Shown here: positions 42,105 to 51,180 of the stretch, piece by piece
Numbering within the stretch: the first letter of the stretch is position 1
How the letters are laid out: each line of letters opens with the position of its first letter
Source of the DNA: Methylibium sp. NZG
Lineage (GTDB): Bacteria > Pseudomonadota > Gammaproteobacteria > Burkholderiales > Burkholderiaceae_C
Length of the DNA: 64,000 bases
Direction: 5' to 3'
Assembly (NCBI GenBank): GCA_001263235.1
Contig: LGRD01000024.1
Location: forward strand, 1-64,000
The notes under the pieces: generated by a model
The model's database searches: none
What the model was told of the DNA's origin: nothing
The model's input: only the letters and a program-made list of their open reading frames with translations
Program-made: the position numbers and the translations under genes

Positions 42105-42776
42105 TCAGTGCGCGATCGCCTGCGCTCCCCACAGTTGCTTCAACCGCGCGTCGCGTCCGCAGCTCGTTCGGTAGTAGTTGTAGCGCACCGGGTTCTTCTT
42201 GTAGTAGTCCTGGTGGTAGGCCTCGGCGGGGTAGACCGGCCCGCCCTTGACCACCTCGGTGACGATCGGCTCCTTGAACGGCTTGGTCTTCTCGAGCTTG
42301 TCGCGCGAGGCGAGCGCCACCTTCAGTTGCGCGTCGTCCTGCGCGTAGATGGCGGTGCGGTAGGGCGAGCCGACGTCGCAGAACTGGCGGTCCTTCGTCG
42401 TCGGGTCGATGGTGCGCCAGAAGTGCTCGACCAGCTTCTCGTAGCTGACCTTGGCCGGGTCGAAGACGATCTCGACCACTTCTGCGTGGCCGGTGCGGTT
42501 GGCCGACACCTGTTCGTAGGTCGGGTTGGCCACCGTGCCGCCGGTGTAGCCGGAGGTGGTGGCCAGCACGCCTGGCACCTTGTCGAAGTCGGACTCGACG
42601 CACCAGAAGCAGCCGCCGGCGAACACGGCCTTGGCGGTAGGCACACCGCTCACCGCGGCCGCCGCGGCTGCAACGGCCGGGGCCGGCGCACTCGTCTGCG
42701 ACCGCACGCCGAAGGCGCCGACCAACCCCACGAGCAGCGCCGCCGCGGCCGCCCGACCCAGATAAGCGCGCTTCAT
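42105..42776 (-). CDS. msrA: Peptide methionine sulfoxide reductase MsrA, exported
   Basis: Reduces methionine-S-sulfoxide in proteins. The 223-residue protein has an N-terminal signal or anchor (MKRAYLGRAAAAALLVGLVG) and an Ala-rich linker before the catalytic motif GGCFWCVESDFDK. The conserved GYTGG, HAEVV and C-terminal YYRTSCGRD segments are also present. The start overlaps the msrB stop by 4 bp (ATGA), so the two are translationally coupled. Export of both suggests a periplasmic protein-repair pair. Confidence 0.93.
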   Translation of the reverse strand: MKRAYLGRAAAAALLVGLVGAFGVRSQTSAPAPAVAAAAAAVSGVPTAKAVFAGGCFWCVESDFDKVPGVLATTSGYTGGTVANPTYEQVSANRTGHAEVVEIVFDPAKVSYEKLVEHFWRTIDPTTKDRQFCDVGSPYRTAIYAQDDAQLKVALASRDKLEKTKPFKEPIVTEVVKGGPVYPAEAYHQDYYKKNPVRYNYYRTSCGRDARLKQLWGAQAIAH

Positions 42777-43318
42777 GCCGCCGACGCTTCGAACTTCAAC
42801 GCCACGCCGTTGTTGCAGTAGCGTTTGCCGGTCGGCCGCGGCCCGTCGTTGAACACATGGCCGTGGTGGCCGCCGCAGCGCGCGCAGTGGTACTCGGTGC
42901 GCGGCAGGATCAGCTTGAAGTCGGTGGACGTGCCCACAGCGTCCGGCAACGTCGTGAAAAAGCTCGGCCAGCCGGTGCCGCTGTCGAACTTCATCTCCGA
43001 CGTGAACAGCGCCAGCCCGCAGCCGGCGCACAGGTAGCGGCCGGGGCGCTTCTCATCGTTCAGCGGGCTCGTGCCGGCGCGTTCGGTGCCGTGCTTGCGC
43101 AGCACGTCGAACTGGGCCGGCGTGAGGCGCTGCTTCCATTCGGCATCGGTCAGCTTGACGGCGTCGCTGCGCGTGAGGGAGCCCGCGGCAGGCCGGGTGG
43201 TGCCGGTGGGCGCATCGGCTGCGGCCAGTACCTTAGGCGCAAGGCCGACGCTGCCGAGAAAGCCGAGAAAGCCGAGCAAAGGGCGGCGTGTCATGGCGAG
43301 GAACTCCTTGAGTGGCAT
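42773..43318 (-). CDS. msrB: Peptide methionine sulfoxide reductase MsrB, Tat-type signal
   Basis: Reduces methionine-R-sulfoxide, complementing MsrA. The 181-residue protein starts with a twin-arginine-like signal (MTRRPLLGFLGFLGSVGLAP after a short MPLKEFLA extension). Zinc ligands are in CAGCG and CARCGGHHGH; the catalytic cysteine is in RYCNNGVALKF, and SGTGWPSF is conserved. ATG 43318 is used; ATG 43294 (MTRRPLL) is a good alternative and would place the RR motif at the N-terminus. Confidence 0.92.
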   Translation of the reverse strand: MPLKEFLAMTRRPLLGFLGFLGSVGLAPKVLAAADAPTGTTRPAAGSLTRSDAVKLTDAEWKQRLTPAQFDVLRKHGTERAGTSPLNDEKRPGRYLCAGCGLALFTSEMKFDSGTGWPSFFTTLPDAVGTSTDFKLILPRTEYHCARCGGHHGHVFNDGPRPTGKRYCNNGVALKFEASAA

Positions 43319-43376
43319 GTTGTGTCACCTCTGTCGTTGCGGCGGGCCCGAACCTTTCGGCCGCCAGGGCGCCTTT

Positions 43377-44165
43377 CTACAGCGGCCGGAACAAATGCGC
43401 ATCGATGCGGTGCAAGACCGTGAAAGCCGGTGGCGCCAGTTCTTCGAGCAGCGCTGCATGTGCGGCGTCGAAGGCCGCCACCTCGTCCGGCGCCAAGGTC
43501 GCGCCGACGCCGCGGCAGGCGCGCATGCGCCCGCGCCAGCCCTCGCGCGTGAAGGGCACGGCCTCGTCGAACCAGAACATCGCCTGCACCGCGGCCAAAC
43601 TTTCCGACCAGGGCGGCACCGAGGGAATCCGGCCCTCCCAATGCGCGCCCTTCCAGGCCGGGTTGAAGCGCAGCACGAGTTCTTCGCTCGCGCGGGCGAT
43701 CGGGTCGGCTTGCGGCAGCCAGCTGAAGTGCGTTGTCACCAGCACGCCGCCGGGCTTGAGCACACGCTTGACTTCGGCCAGCGCGCGATCGGCGTCGAAG
43801 TACAGCCAGCACTGCGCCGCCGTCACGGCGTCGAAGCTCGCGTCGGCGTGCGGGCAGGACTCGGCCGGTGCGACGGAGAAGTCCACGTCGAGGCCCTCGG
43901 CCTGTGCAAGCTGGCGCGCCGCGTCGATCTGCCCGGCGGCGATGTCGGTGCCGCTGACCTGGCAGCCGCGCCGCGCGAACTCGCGCGCCAGCAGCCCGGT
44001 GCCGGTGCCCAGGTCGAGCACGCGCTGGCCGGGTGTGCCGACGCCGAGCAGCGCGAGCAGGTCGTACAGCCGCGCCGGCGGGCCGGGGCGGTGGGCGGCG
44101 TAGTCGCCGGAGGTCAGGCTCCAGTCGATCGCGCGGCCGGGGTCGTTTGCCGGAACTTCATGCAT
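43377..44165 (-). CDS. SAM-dependent methyltransferase
   Basis: A 262-residue class I methyltransferase. SAM-binding motif I is VLDLGTGTGLLARE near residue 49, followed by GTDIAAGQIDAA (acidic loop at the end of beta 2), FDAVTAAQCWLYF and LKPGGVLVTTHFSW. The C-terminal half resembles Methyltransf_11-type enzymes acting on small molecules. Substrate unknown. It lies between msrB and mltA on the same strand. Confidence 0.85.
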   Translation of the reverse strand: MHEVPANDPGRAIDWSLTSGDYAAHRPGPPARLYDLLALLGVGTPGQRVLDLGTGTGLLAREFARRGCQVSGTDIAAGQIDAARQLAQAEGLDVDFSVAPAESCPHADASFDAVTAAQCWLYFDADRALAEVKRVLKPGGVLVTTHFSWLPQADPIARASEELVLRFNPAWKGAHWEGRIPSVPPWSESLAAVQAMFWFDEAVPFTREGWRGRMRACRGVGATLAPDEVAAFDAAHAALLEELAPPAFTVLHRIDAHLFRPL

Positions 44166-44196
44166 TGCGCTTCCTCGGCTTTCCGGGTGGTGTACG

Positions 44197-45381
44197 TCAG
44201 CGCTGGGCCGGCCACAGCGCCCACATGCGCAGTGGCTGCTTCATGCGGCCGGCCTGTGCCTCGGCCTCGTCGCCCCAGCCCCAGAAGTAGTCGGCACGCA
44301 CCGCGCCGACGATCGCGCTGCCGGTGTCTTGCGCCATCACCAGGCGGCGCAGCGGCGTGTTGGTGAGCGGCTCGGTCGTGTCCAGCCACACCGGCGTGCC
44401 ATACGGAATGCTCTGCGAGTCCACCGCAATCGAGCGGCGCGGCGTCAGCGGCACGCCCTGGGCGCCCAGCGGCGCGGCCTGCGGGTCGGTCAGCGGCTCT
44501 TCGCGGAAGAAGACCACGCGCGGGTTGCTCCACAGCATTTCGTTGACGCGCTTGGGGTGCGCCTGCGCCCACTGCTTGATGTCGGGCCACGAGGCCTGCT
44601 CGGCACGCAGTTCGCCCTGCTCGATGAGCCACTTGCCGACCGACTTGTACGGCTGGCCGTTGTGCCCTGCGTAGGTCAGGCGCACGACCTTGCGGCTGCC
44701 GTCGGCTTCTTTCATCAGCACGCGGCCGGAGCCCTGGATCTGCAGGAACAGCGCGTCCAGCGGGTCGGCGACCCACGCCAGCTCGCGGCCGGCCAGCGCG
44801 GCGCGGGCGGCCGGCACGGTGTCGAGCTGCTGGCGCGTCCAGTACGGTTGGCGCGCGCCCAAGTCGGCCGGCGGCGCATGCAGCGCCACGCGGGCCTGGG
44901 GCGACGGCCGGCGCTGCGCGTCCAGCCGCGCCTCGATGTAGCCGGTGATCAGCCCGTCGGCCGCGCCGTCCAGCGCCTCGATGCGGTACGGCTGCAATTG
45001 CTGCTGCAGCCAGGCGCGTGCGTCGGCGTCGGTTTGCGGCGGCAGCCGGGTCGCGGCCACACACACGCTGGCCCAACCGGGCGCTGGTTTGTCGCAACCG
45101 CGCAGCAGGGCGGGCCACAGCTCCAGCGTGCGGTCGGCCTGCCAGCCAGGCAAGTCGGCCCAGTCGACCGGCACCCAGCGCGAGCGGGCTCGTACGATGG
45201 CCGCTGCACCGGCCGACGGGGCGGATGCCAAAAGCGGCGCTGAACTCGCCCCGGCTGAAGCAGGCGGCGACGCCACGGCAGGCACCGCAGCTTCAACAGC
45301 CGGCGGCGAGGGCGGCGGCGCGGCAGTGCAGCCGACCAGCAAACCTAGAATCCACGGCGCGAGCGGCGGCAAAGGCCGCAT
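44197..45381 (-). CDS. mltA: Membrane-bound lytic murein transglycosylase A
   Basis: Outer-membrane lipoprotein that cleaves peptidoglycan glycan strands, leaving 1,6-anhydromuramic ends. The 394-residue product has a signal peptide with lipobox LLVGC (Cys at about residue 18), a Pro/Ala-rich spacer, the MltA domain (GLITGYIEARLDAQRR, LDALFLQIQGSGRV, YAGHNGQPYKSVG) and a 3D domain with MAQDTGSAIVGAVRADYFWG, which holds the catalytic Asp. The ATG at 45381 is chosen because MRPLPPLAPWILGLLVGC forms a proper lipoprotein signal; an ATG at 45414 would add 11 residues. Confidence 0.92.
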   Translation of the reverse strand: MRPLPPLAPWILGLLVGCTAAPPPSPPAVEAAVPAVASPPASAGASSAPLLASAPSAGAAAIVRARSRWVPVDWADLPGWQADRTLELWPALLRGCDKPAPGWASVCVAATRLPPQTDADARAWLQQQLQPYRIEALDGAADGLITGYIEARLDAQRRPSPQARVALHAPPADLGARQPYWTRQQLDTVPAARAALAGRELAWVADPLDALFLQIQGSGRVLMKEADGSRKVVRLTYAGHNGQPYKSVGKWLIEQGELRAEQASWPDIKQWAQAHPKRVNEMLWSNPRVVFFREEPLTDPQAAPLGAQGVPLTPRRSIAVDSQSIPYGTPVWLDTTEPLTNTPLRRLVMAQDTGSAIVGAVRADYFWGWGDEAEAQAGRMKQPLRMWALWPAQR

Positions 45382-45412
45382 CAGGCTGCGGGTGCAATGA
45401 AGGACCGAGAGC

Positions 45413-45535
45413 ATGTGGTTGATTCTGCTGGAAGCCCTGGGCGCGCTGCTGCTGTTGGGGTTGATCGTGTGGTGGGTCATGTTTGCCGGCCGGCAAAAAG
45501 GTGAGCGCCCGGGCGAGCGCACCGGGGACGATTGA
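45413..45535 (+). CDS. 40-residue single-pass membrane protein
   Basis: A small open frame starting at ATG 45413 encodes MWLILLEALGALLLLGLIVW followed by a short basic, hydrophilic tail ending GERTGDD. One hydrophobic helix (residues 2-24) with positive residues after it predicts a cytoplasmic C-terminus. An AAGGA ribosome-binding site lies about 10 bases upstream, and the frame is free of rare codons. It is divergent from mltA, with start codons only 31 bp apart. I believe similar short proteins occur at this position in related genomes, but cannot confirm it here. Confidence 0.55.
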   Translation: MWLILLEALGALLLLGLIVWWVMFAGRQKGERPGERTGDD

Positions 45536-45541
45536 CCCGGC

Positions 45542-47831
45542 TCACCTCGGTGGCACGATGAACGACAGCGGCCTCAAGCGCGCCCGGCGGCCGATCGCGC
45601 GGTAGATGCGGCTGCGGTCGGCCAGGCGAATGCCACGCGAGCGCAACGCCACCTTGAAGGCCAGCAGAAAACTCACCCCGAGGTTGAGCACGCCGATGGC
45701 CGCGATGCCGGCCACGCACCACCAGAACTCGGCCTGCCCCAAGATCGAAACGCCCAACGCGCCGACGGCCGCTGCCAGTTGGCCGGTCGCCAACGTCACG
45801 TGGCGCACCTCGATCGGCAGCGCAAAGAACGCCGCCACCGCCGGCACCAGCCCCAGCATCAGCCCGAGCGAGATGTTCGACGCCAGGCCGCTGATGTTGC
45901 GCCGCCACCAGGCCGCCCAGCGCGCTGCGCGCGGCTGGCCCAGACGGGCGATGAAGCGCGGGTTCCAGGCGATCGCGCTGTCGAGCCGGTGCCAGACGAA
46001 CCAGTTTTCCACCCAGCCGGCGATCAGTGAACTGGCGAACAGCAGCACGCCGGTGAAGGCGGCAAACAGCGCCGTCGGGCCGAGCAGCGTGGTCGTCTCC
46101 AGCACGTAGCGGCCTTCTTTCGCGCCGACCGCCGGTGCGCCGAACACCGCCACGCACAACCACTGCACCGCCAGCACGACCGGGATCACCGCCGCCAAGT
46201 TGCCGATGATGCCGGCCGCCTGCGAGCGCAGCAGGTGGGCGACCTCGTCGACGAAGCCCTCCACCGCTTCATCGGTGGACACGTCGGTGAGCTTGTCGGC
46301 CAGGGCCGGCGCGGTCATTGCGGGCTGCTTGGTGGCGACCGTGAAATGCAGCAACTGCACGACGACGAAGCTGGCCGCGTAATTGACGCCGGCCCACAGG
46401 CCGGCCCAGAACGCCGCCAGCCCGAGCGCGCCGAGCCATGAACTTGACGAAGGTGGTGCCGGCAATCACTGCGCCGCCGCCGAGCGCGGCCACGAGCATG
46501 GTGCGGTACTCGCCCGCGTCGCGGGTGATGTAGTGCTCGCCAGTCTCGGCGCTGCGCTCGGCCACCTTGCGCGCCAGCAATGAATAGTGGCTCGCGAACA
46601 GCGCGCCGATGCTGCGCCGCTCTTGCGCCGTGCGCACCAGGCCGGCCAGCAGCCGCGCCACGTCGGGGCCCGGTTCGGGGCTCAGCACGCAGTTCAGCAG
46701 CTCTTCGATGCGGTGGGTGCGCAGGCGCAACTGGTCGAGCTCGAACACCAGGTCGATCGACACGCCGTGTTCTTCGAGGTGGTCGAGCACGCTGTCGGCG
46801 CAGCGCCGGCAGGCGTCGAGCAGCGCGCGCAGGTATTGCGCCTCTTGCAGCAGCGCCGTGGTGTCGCCGGAGCGGGCATGCTCGCGCAGCCGCTCGGCAA
46901 TCTGCGCCAGCTCGCGGAACGGCGCCTCGCCGTCGCTGCCGGTGAGCAACTCCGCGCTCATGCGCTGGCGCAGCGGGCCCGAGAAGCCGGCCGCGCGCAC
47001 CGCGCTCGTGAGGTACATGATCGCGTCGAGGAAGGGCGTGCGCCAATCGTCGTCGGGCGAGGGCCGGGCCTGCATCTGCGGCGCGGTATGCGACGGCGCG
47101 CTCGCGCTCGTTCTCAAGCCGGTTTCCGCGTCCTTGCCGGAGCTTGCTGTGGCGGGCGATTCGTGAAGCAGCGCCGCCACGCGCGCCAGCGTCGCCTCGT
47201 CCAGCGCTTCGAGCCACACGCCGTCGTCCGAACTGGGGAACAGCAGGCCGAACAGCTCGCCCAGGTCGGTGGTGGCCGGCGTCAGCGGCAGCAGGTGGCC
47301 GCGCAGGCGCTGCGCCAGCTCGCTGCCGAAGTCGCGCCGCGGCGAAAAGCCGAAGTCGGCCAGCAGCGCGGCGCTGTCCACCTGGCGCCAGAAGTGCTGC
47401 AGCAGCCGGCTCACCTGCGCGCGGTGCTCGGGGTTGCGGTCGAGCACGTTCAACAGGTGGCGCAGCCGCAGCCCGGGGTTGGGCGCGGCGGCCTCTTCCG
47501 CGGTGAGCGCGCCCCCGGGCCGACGAAACACGTCATCCGCCCCCCGAGGGGGATGAGGAAGCTTCGGGCGGCCGGGCGTTTCGTCATGAGCGCCCCCAGG
47601 CCGACGAAATACGTCGTCCGCCCCCCGAGGGGGATGAGGAACCTTCGGGCGGCCGGGCGTTTCCTCGGGCGCGTGGCGCAGCCACTCGAACAGGCGGATC
47701 AGCCACAGGTGCCGCTCGGGCAGCGCTGTTCTGGCGTCGGCGGCGAAGGCGGCCGCCTGCAACAGCGCCGCCAGGTCCCAGGTCGTCGGCGTGCGGCGCA
47801 GCCGGGGCAGCCACTTCATTGGCGCGGTCAA
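45542..47831 (-). pseudogene. COG4389-type membrane 'site-specific recombinase', frameshifted
   Basis: Two overlapping minus-strand frames encode one protein of the family annotated as site-specific recombinase (COG4389/Gcr-like). The N-terminal, soluble half (47831 down to about 46435) ends in AGGGAVIAGTTFVKF-type sequence that is reading into the first membrane helix; the rest, with at least five membrane segments (WLGALGLAAFWAGLWAGVNY, TLLGPTALFAAFTGVLLFASS and others), continues in another frame down to 45542. One extra base near 46430-46440 would explain the break. A tandem 81-bp duplication also sits in the N-terminal half. The gene may be inactive, or the shift may be an assembly error. 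Its neighbours apaG and mltA are intact. Confidence 0.75.
47509..47670. repeat. 81-bp tandem duplication inside the recombinase gene
   Basis: Two copies (47509-47589 and 47590-47670), differing at only a few positions, encode two 27-residue units of the form ETPGRPK-x-PHPPRGADDVFRRPGGA. The core includes CCGCCCCCCGAGGGGG, a palindromic, intergenic-style sequence, so a repeat element seems to have inserted into the coding region in frame and then duplicated. Confidence 0.85.
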
Positions 47832-47885
47832 TTCAGCAGAGCAGGTGCAGCAGGGGGGTGCTGCGGGGCGTCGAGCGCCATGGGT

Positions 47886-48260
47886 TCAATGCAGCGACGA
47901 CGGCAGCGTGAGGCCGAACTCCGGCACCGCGGCGTCGAAGGGCTCGGCGTCTTCGGTCATGCAATAGAAGGTGCCGCGCATCGTGCCCTGCGGTGTCTCC
48001 AGGCGTGTCCAGCTCGTGTACTCGAAGCTCTCGCCCGGCTTGAGCAGCGGCTGGTGCCCCACCACCGCCAGGCCGCGCACCTCCTGCACCTGACCATTGG
48101 TGTCGGTGATGACCCAATGCCGTGCAATCAGCTGCCCGGTCACGTCGCCGCTGTTGCGAATCGTGACCGTGTACGCGAATGCGTGCTGGCCGTTTTGCGG
48201 GTCGGATTGCTCGGGCAGGTGTCGCACGCTGACGGTGCTGGTGAACTGGGGTTTGGGCAT
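47886..48260 (-). CDS. apaG: ApaG domain protein
   Basis: A 124-residue single-domain protein matching ApaG end to end: FAYTVTIRNSGDVTGQLIARHWVITD in the first half and GTMRGTFYCM near the C-terminus. The fold is an FnIII-like beta sandwich linked to Mg2+/Co2+ sensitivity and, in eukaryotic F-box relatives, to protein binding. The exact role is not settled. It lies upstream of the recombinase-like gene on the same strand. Confidence 0.92.
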   Translation of the reverse strand: MPKPQFTSTVSVRHLPEQSDPQNGQHAFAYTVTIRNSGDVTGQLIARHWVITDTNGQVQEVRGLAVVGHQPLLKPGESFEYTSWTRLETPQGTMRGTFYCMTEDAEPFDAAVPEFGLTLPSSLH

Positions 48261-48598
48261 GTCCTCATTCTAGGCAGGCCGGCTGAACCGCTGAACAGCC
48301 GGTTTCATCCGGCCCCGGGGCCGCCGCTCGGCACGTTCACAGACTGCCTTTGGAGTGAGCAGTTGTAAGGGTGGCGACGCCATCGAAGCACCGAATTTGT
48401 GCACCGAAACCGCCCACTCTCAGGGGGAACCCTTGCGTTCTGGGCGCTGCAGACCCCCCCGCCGGGGCGTGGACGGCTCTAAACCCATGCTGTTACAGGT
48501 TTGCGGGCCCGTTACCGGCGCTCAGAGGGGACCCCCCTAATCTGTCAATTCGGTACTTGCCGGTGCCGTGAAATCCAGAAATTCAAGGACTTCCGACG
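48261..48598. other. 338-bp intergenic region between apaG and the haem lipoprotein gene
   Basis: This region is GC-rich with several short G/C runs and an imperfect AACCG/CGGTT inverted repeat near 48280-48305. It must hold the divergent promoters, but I see no strong consensus boxes and no riboswitch pattern I can name. Confidence 0.4.
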
Positions 48599-51157
48599 AT
48601 GAAACTCAGGCTCAACATCCTCCTGCTGGCAGCGCTCCAATCCACCGCCGCCCTGACCTTGATCGGCTGCGGCGGCGCCAACTCGACCGGGGAGGCAGGC
48701 GCCGACGGCAGCGTGAGCCTGGAAGAGGCTGAGCGTCGCCGCTGGAGGGCGATCGACCAGGTGGCGCCGACCGTCACGATCGGTCGGTCGCTCCCCGCCG
48801 GCAGCGGCATGGTGGGCCTGACGGGCCAGGCGACGGACAACATGCGCCTGTATCGCGTCAAGTGGGCCAACAGCCGCGGGGGGTCGGGCACCGCCGCGCT
48901 GGACGGCAACAACACGGCGGCGACCTGGTCGGCCGCATCGATCCAGTTGCAGACCGGCTCGAACACCATCACCGTGACGGCCGAAGACGCCGCCGGCAAT
49001 GAGTCCAGGGCCACCACCGTGCTGACGCGCGCCGATGCACCTGCCCCGGCGCCTGCGCCAGCACCTGCTCCGGCACCTGCTCCGGCACCCGCTCCGGCGC
49101 CTGCTCCGGCGCCTGCACCTGCTCCGGCACCCGCTCCGGCGCCTGCACCTGCACCCGCCCCTGCACCCGCACCCGCACCCGCACCCGCACCCGCACCGTC
49201 GCCGGTCGGTTCGATCACCAACCCGATCCTGTTCGCTACCCAGGTGCCGACCTTCCAGGACTTCGCGAGCCGCGCGTCCACCTTCGGCAACCACCGGGCC
49301 AGCTCCGACCGCGTGGCGCGCGGCGGCGACCTGATGATTCGCTACCCGGACGGAAGCCTGCGCAACCTGACCAAGGAAGCCGGCTTCGGCACCGCCATTG
49401 CGGTGCGCGAACCCTCGGTGCACTGGAATGGCAGCAAAGCGCTGTTCAGCATGGTGGTCGACGGCTCGGGCAGCAGCACCTGGCAGATCTATGAAGTGAG
49501 CGGCCTGGCCAAGGGCGCTGCCGTGAGCATCACCAAGCTGGCCAACCAGCCAGCGGCCTACAACAACATCTCGCCGCTGTACGCCGCCAGCGACGAACGC
49601 GTGCTGTTCACCTCCGACCGCCCGCGCGGCGGCGAGGCGCACCTGTACCCGCAGCTCGACGAGTACGAAAGCACCCCCACCGTCACCGGCATCTGGAGCC
49701 TGAACCCGGCCACCGGCGCGCTCAACATCTTGAACCACACGCCCAGCGGCGCGTTCTCGCCCACGATCGACAGCTGGGGCCGGGTGATCTTCACCCGCTG
49801 GGACCACCTGCAGCGCGACCAACAGGCCGGCGGCGAATTCGGCGCGTTCAACCTCACCGACGAAAGCGCCGCTGCCGGCAGGCTCGGCCACTCGGAGGTC
49901 TTCCCCGAGCCGCGCACCGCTTCGAGCAGCGTCTTCGGCCCGGTGGCCGGCTACACCAACAACCTGTTCACGCCGTGGCAGATGAACGACGACGGTACCG
50001 ACGAGGAGACGCTGAACCACGTCGGCCGTCAGGAGATGGGCTTTGGCTACATCCCGCGCTCGTTCACCAGCGACCCCAACCTGTCGGACTTGTCGGACAG
50101 CAGCTTCATCTTGAACAAGAAGACGATCCGCTTCGACGGTGGCATCTACCACGTCAAGGAAGACCCGGTGCGCCGGGGCACCTACTACGGCGTGTATGCG
50201 CGCGAGTTCGGTTCGCTCTCCACCGACCAGATCGTCAGCTTCACCGGCACGCTCAACATGAACCCCGAGCAGATGGTGTTCAAGGACTTCACCAACGCCA
50301 GCAACAGCGGCGGGCGCTTCCGCAACCCGCTGCCGCTGTCGGACGGCAAGTTCATCGCCACCCACACGCCCGCCACCTCGGCCACGCCGAACTCGATGGG
50401 TGACATGCGGTTGAAGCAGCTCACGCCGGATGCGAATGGCATCTGGGCGCCCGGCCCGTCGCTCACCGGCGGTATCACCCGCGCAGGCGCGAGCGCGCTG
50501 CTGTGGGAGCTTGAGGCGGTGGAAGTGGTGGCCCGCACCCGGCCCACACGCTCCGCACCCGCGCTCGAAACGCCGGAGAAGTCGATCTTCACCGAAGAAG
50601 CGGTCGACGAAGCCGCGCTGCGCACCTGGCTCAAGACCAACGACCTGGCGATGATCGTCACCCGCAACCAGACCAGCCGCGACCGCGGCGACAACGCCCA
50701 GCCCTACAACCTGCAGGTGCCGGGCGGCGTGCGGACCGTGTCGCCCAAGGGCGGCAAGGTGTACGACATCTCGCACTTCCAGATCATCCAGGCCGACCAG
50801 GTGCGCGGCTACACGCTGGTGCCGGGCCGTCGCTCGATCGGCCAGCCGCTGCACGACGCGAAGGCCAGGAACCCCGCCAACCCGGGCGGCCCGGCTGGTA
50901 GCGTGAAGATCGCCGCCGACGGCTCGACCGCCGCCTTCGTGCCGGCACGGCGCGCGCTGGCCTGGCAGACCACCGACGCGGCCGGCAACCCGGTGGTGCG
51001 CGAGCGCGTGTGGGTGACGATGCAGCCGGGCGAAGTGCGCGTCTGCGCGTCGTGCCACGGCGTGAACAGCAAAGACCAGGCCGGCGGCGCCGCGCCCACC
51101 AACAAGCCTGAAGCGCTGCGCGAACTGCTGCGCTCGTGGAAGAGCCTGCCGAAGTAA
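48599..51157 (+). CDS. Lipoprotein with Ig-like domain, Ala-Pro linker, HzsA-like propeller and c-type haem site
   Basis: An 852-residue exported protein. A lipobox (LTLIGC, about residues 19-24) ends the signal peptide. A bacterial Ig-like domain follows (ending NTITVTAEDAAGNESRATTVLT), then 54 residues of alternating Ala-Pro (49037-49198). The large remainder (ILFATQVPTFQDFASRAS onward, with LYAASDERVLFTSDRPRGG and WGRVIFTRWDHLQRDQQ) resembles the beta-propeller/middle domain of hydrazine synthase alpha-like proteins. A haem-c site CASCH sits near the C-terminus (Cys816-His820). This is not evidence for anammox; such domains occur in many uncharacterised surface proteins. The metalloprotease gene begins 23 bp after its stop, so the two are probably one operon. 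Confidence 0.7.
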   Translation: MKLRLNILLLAALQSTAALTLIGCGGANSTGEAGADGSVSLEEAERRRWRAIDQVAPTVTIGRSLPAGSGMVGLTGQATDNMRLYRVKWANSRGGSGTAALDGNNTAATWSAASIQLQTGSNTITVTAEDAAGNESRATTVLTRADAPAPAPAPAPAPAPAPAPAPAPAPAPAPAPAPAPAPAPAPAPAPAPAPAPAPAPSPVGSITNPILFATQVPTFQDFASRASTFGNHRASSDRVARGGDLMIRYPDGSLRNLTKEAGFGTAIAVREPSVHWNGSKALFSMVVDGSGSSTWQIYEVSGLAKGAAVSITKLANQPAAYNNISPLYAASDERVLFTSDRPRGGEAHLYPQLDEYESTPTVTGIWSLNPATGALNILNHTPSGAFSPTIDSWGRVIFTRWDHLQRDQQAGGEFGAFNLTDESAAAGRLGHSEVFPEPRTASSSVFGPVAGYTNNLFTPWQMNDDGTDEETLNHVGRQEMGFGYIPRSFTSDPNLSDLSDSSFILNKKTIRFDGGIYHVKEDPVRRGTYYGVYAREFGSLSTDQIVSFTGTLNMNPEQMVFKDFTNASNSGGRFRNPLPLSDGKFIATHTPATSATPNSMGDMRLKQLTPDANGIWAPGPSLTGGITRAGASALLWELEAVEVVARTRPTRSAPALETPEKSIFTEEAVDEAALRTWLKTNDLAMIVTRNQTSRDRGDNAQPYNLQVPGGVRTVSPKGGKVYDISHFQIIQADQVRGYTLVPGRRSIGQPLHDAKARNPANPGGPAGSVKIAADGSTAAFVPARRALAWQTTDAAGNPVVRERVWVTMQPGEVRVCASCHGVNSKDQAGGAAPTNKPEALRELLRSWKSLPK
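49037..49198 (+). repeat. Ala-Pro hexamer tract in the haem lipoprotein gene
   Basis: 27 Ala-Pro codon pairs (162 bp), built from degenerate hexamers (CCGGCA, CCTGCA, CCCGCA and similar). It encodes a stiff, extended spacer between the Ig-like domain and the propeller. Confidence 0.9.
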
Positions 51158-51180
51158 GGCAGCACAACAAAGGGGGCCGT

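Noticed and set aside
49037-49198. CRISPR-like or tandem repeat array
   Set aside because: The periodicity is an in-frame Ala-Pro hexamer inside a gene, without spacers.
48545-51058. 837-residue open frame antisense to the haem lipoprotein gene
   Set aside because: Reads the Ala-Pro tract as Arg/Gly/Cys repeats and lacks a signal or motif; the sense gene has signal peptide, linker and CxxCH.
48599-51157. Evidence for anammox (hydrazine synthesis)
   Set aside because: Only a distant HzsA-like domain is present; no hzsB, hzsC, hydrazine dehydrogenase or multihaem partners occur, and the genome type is wrong.
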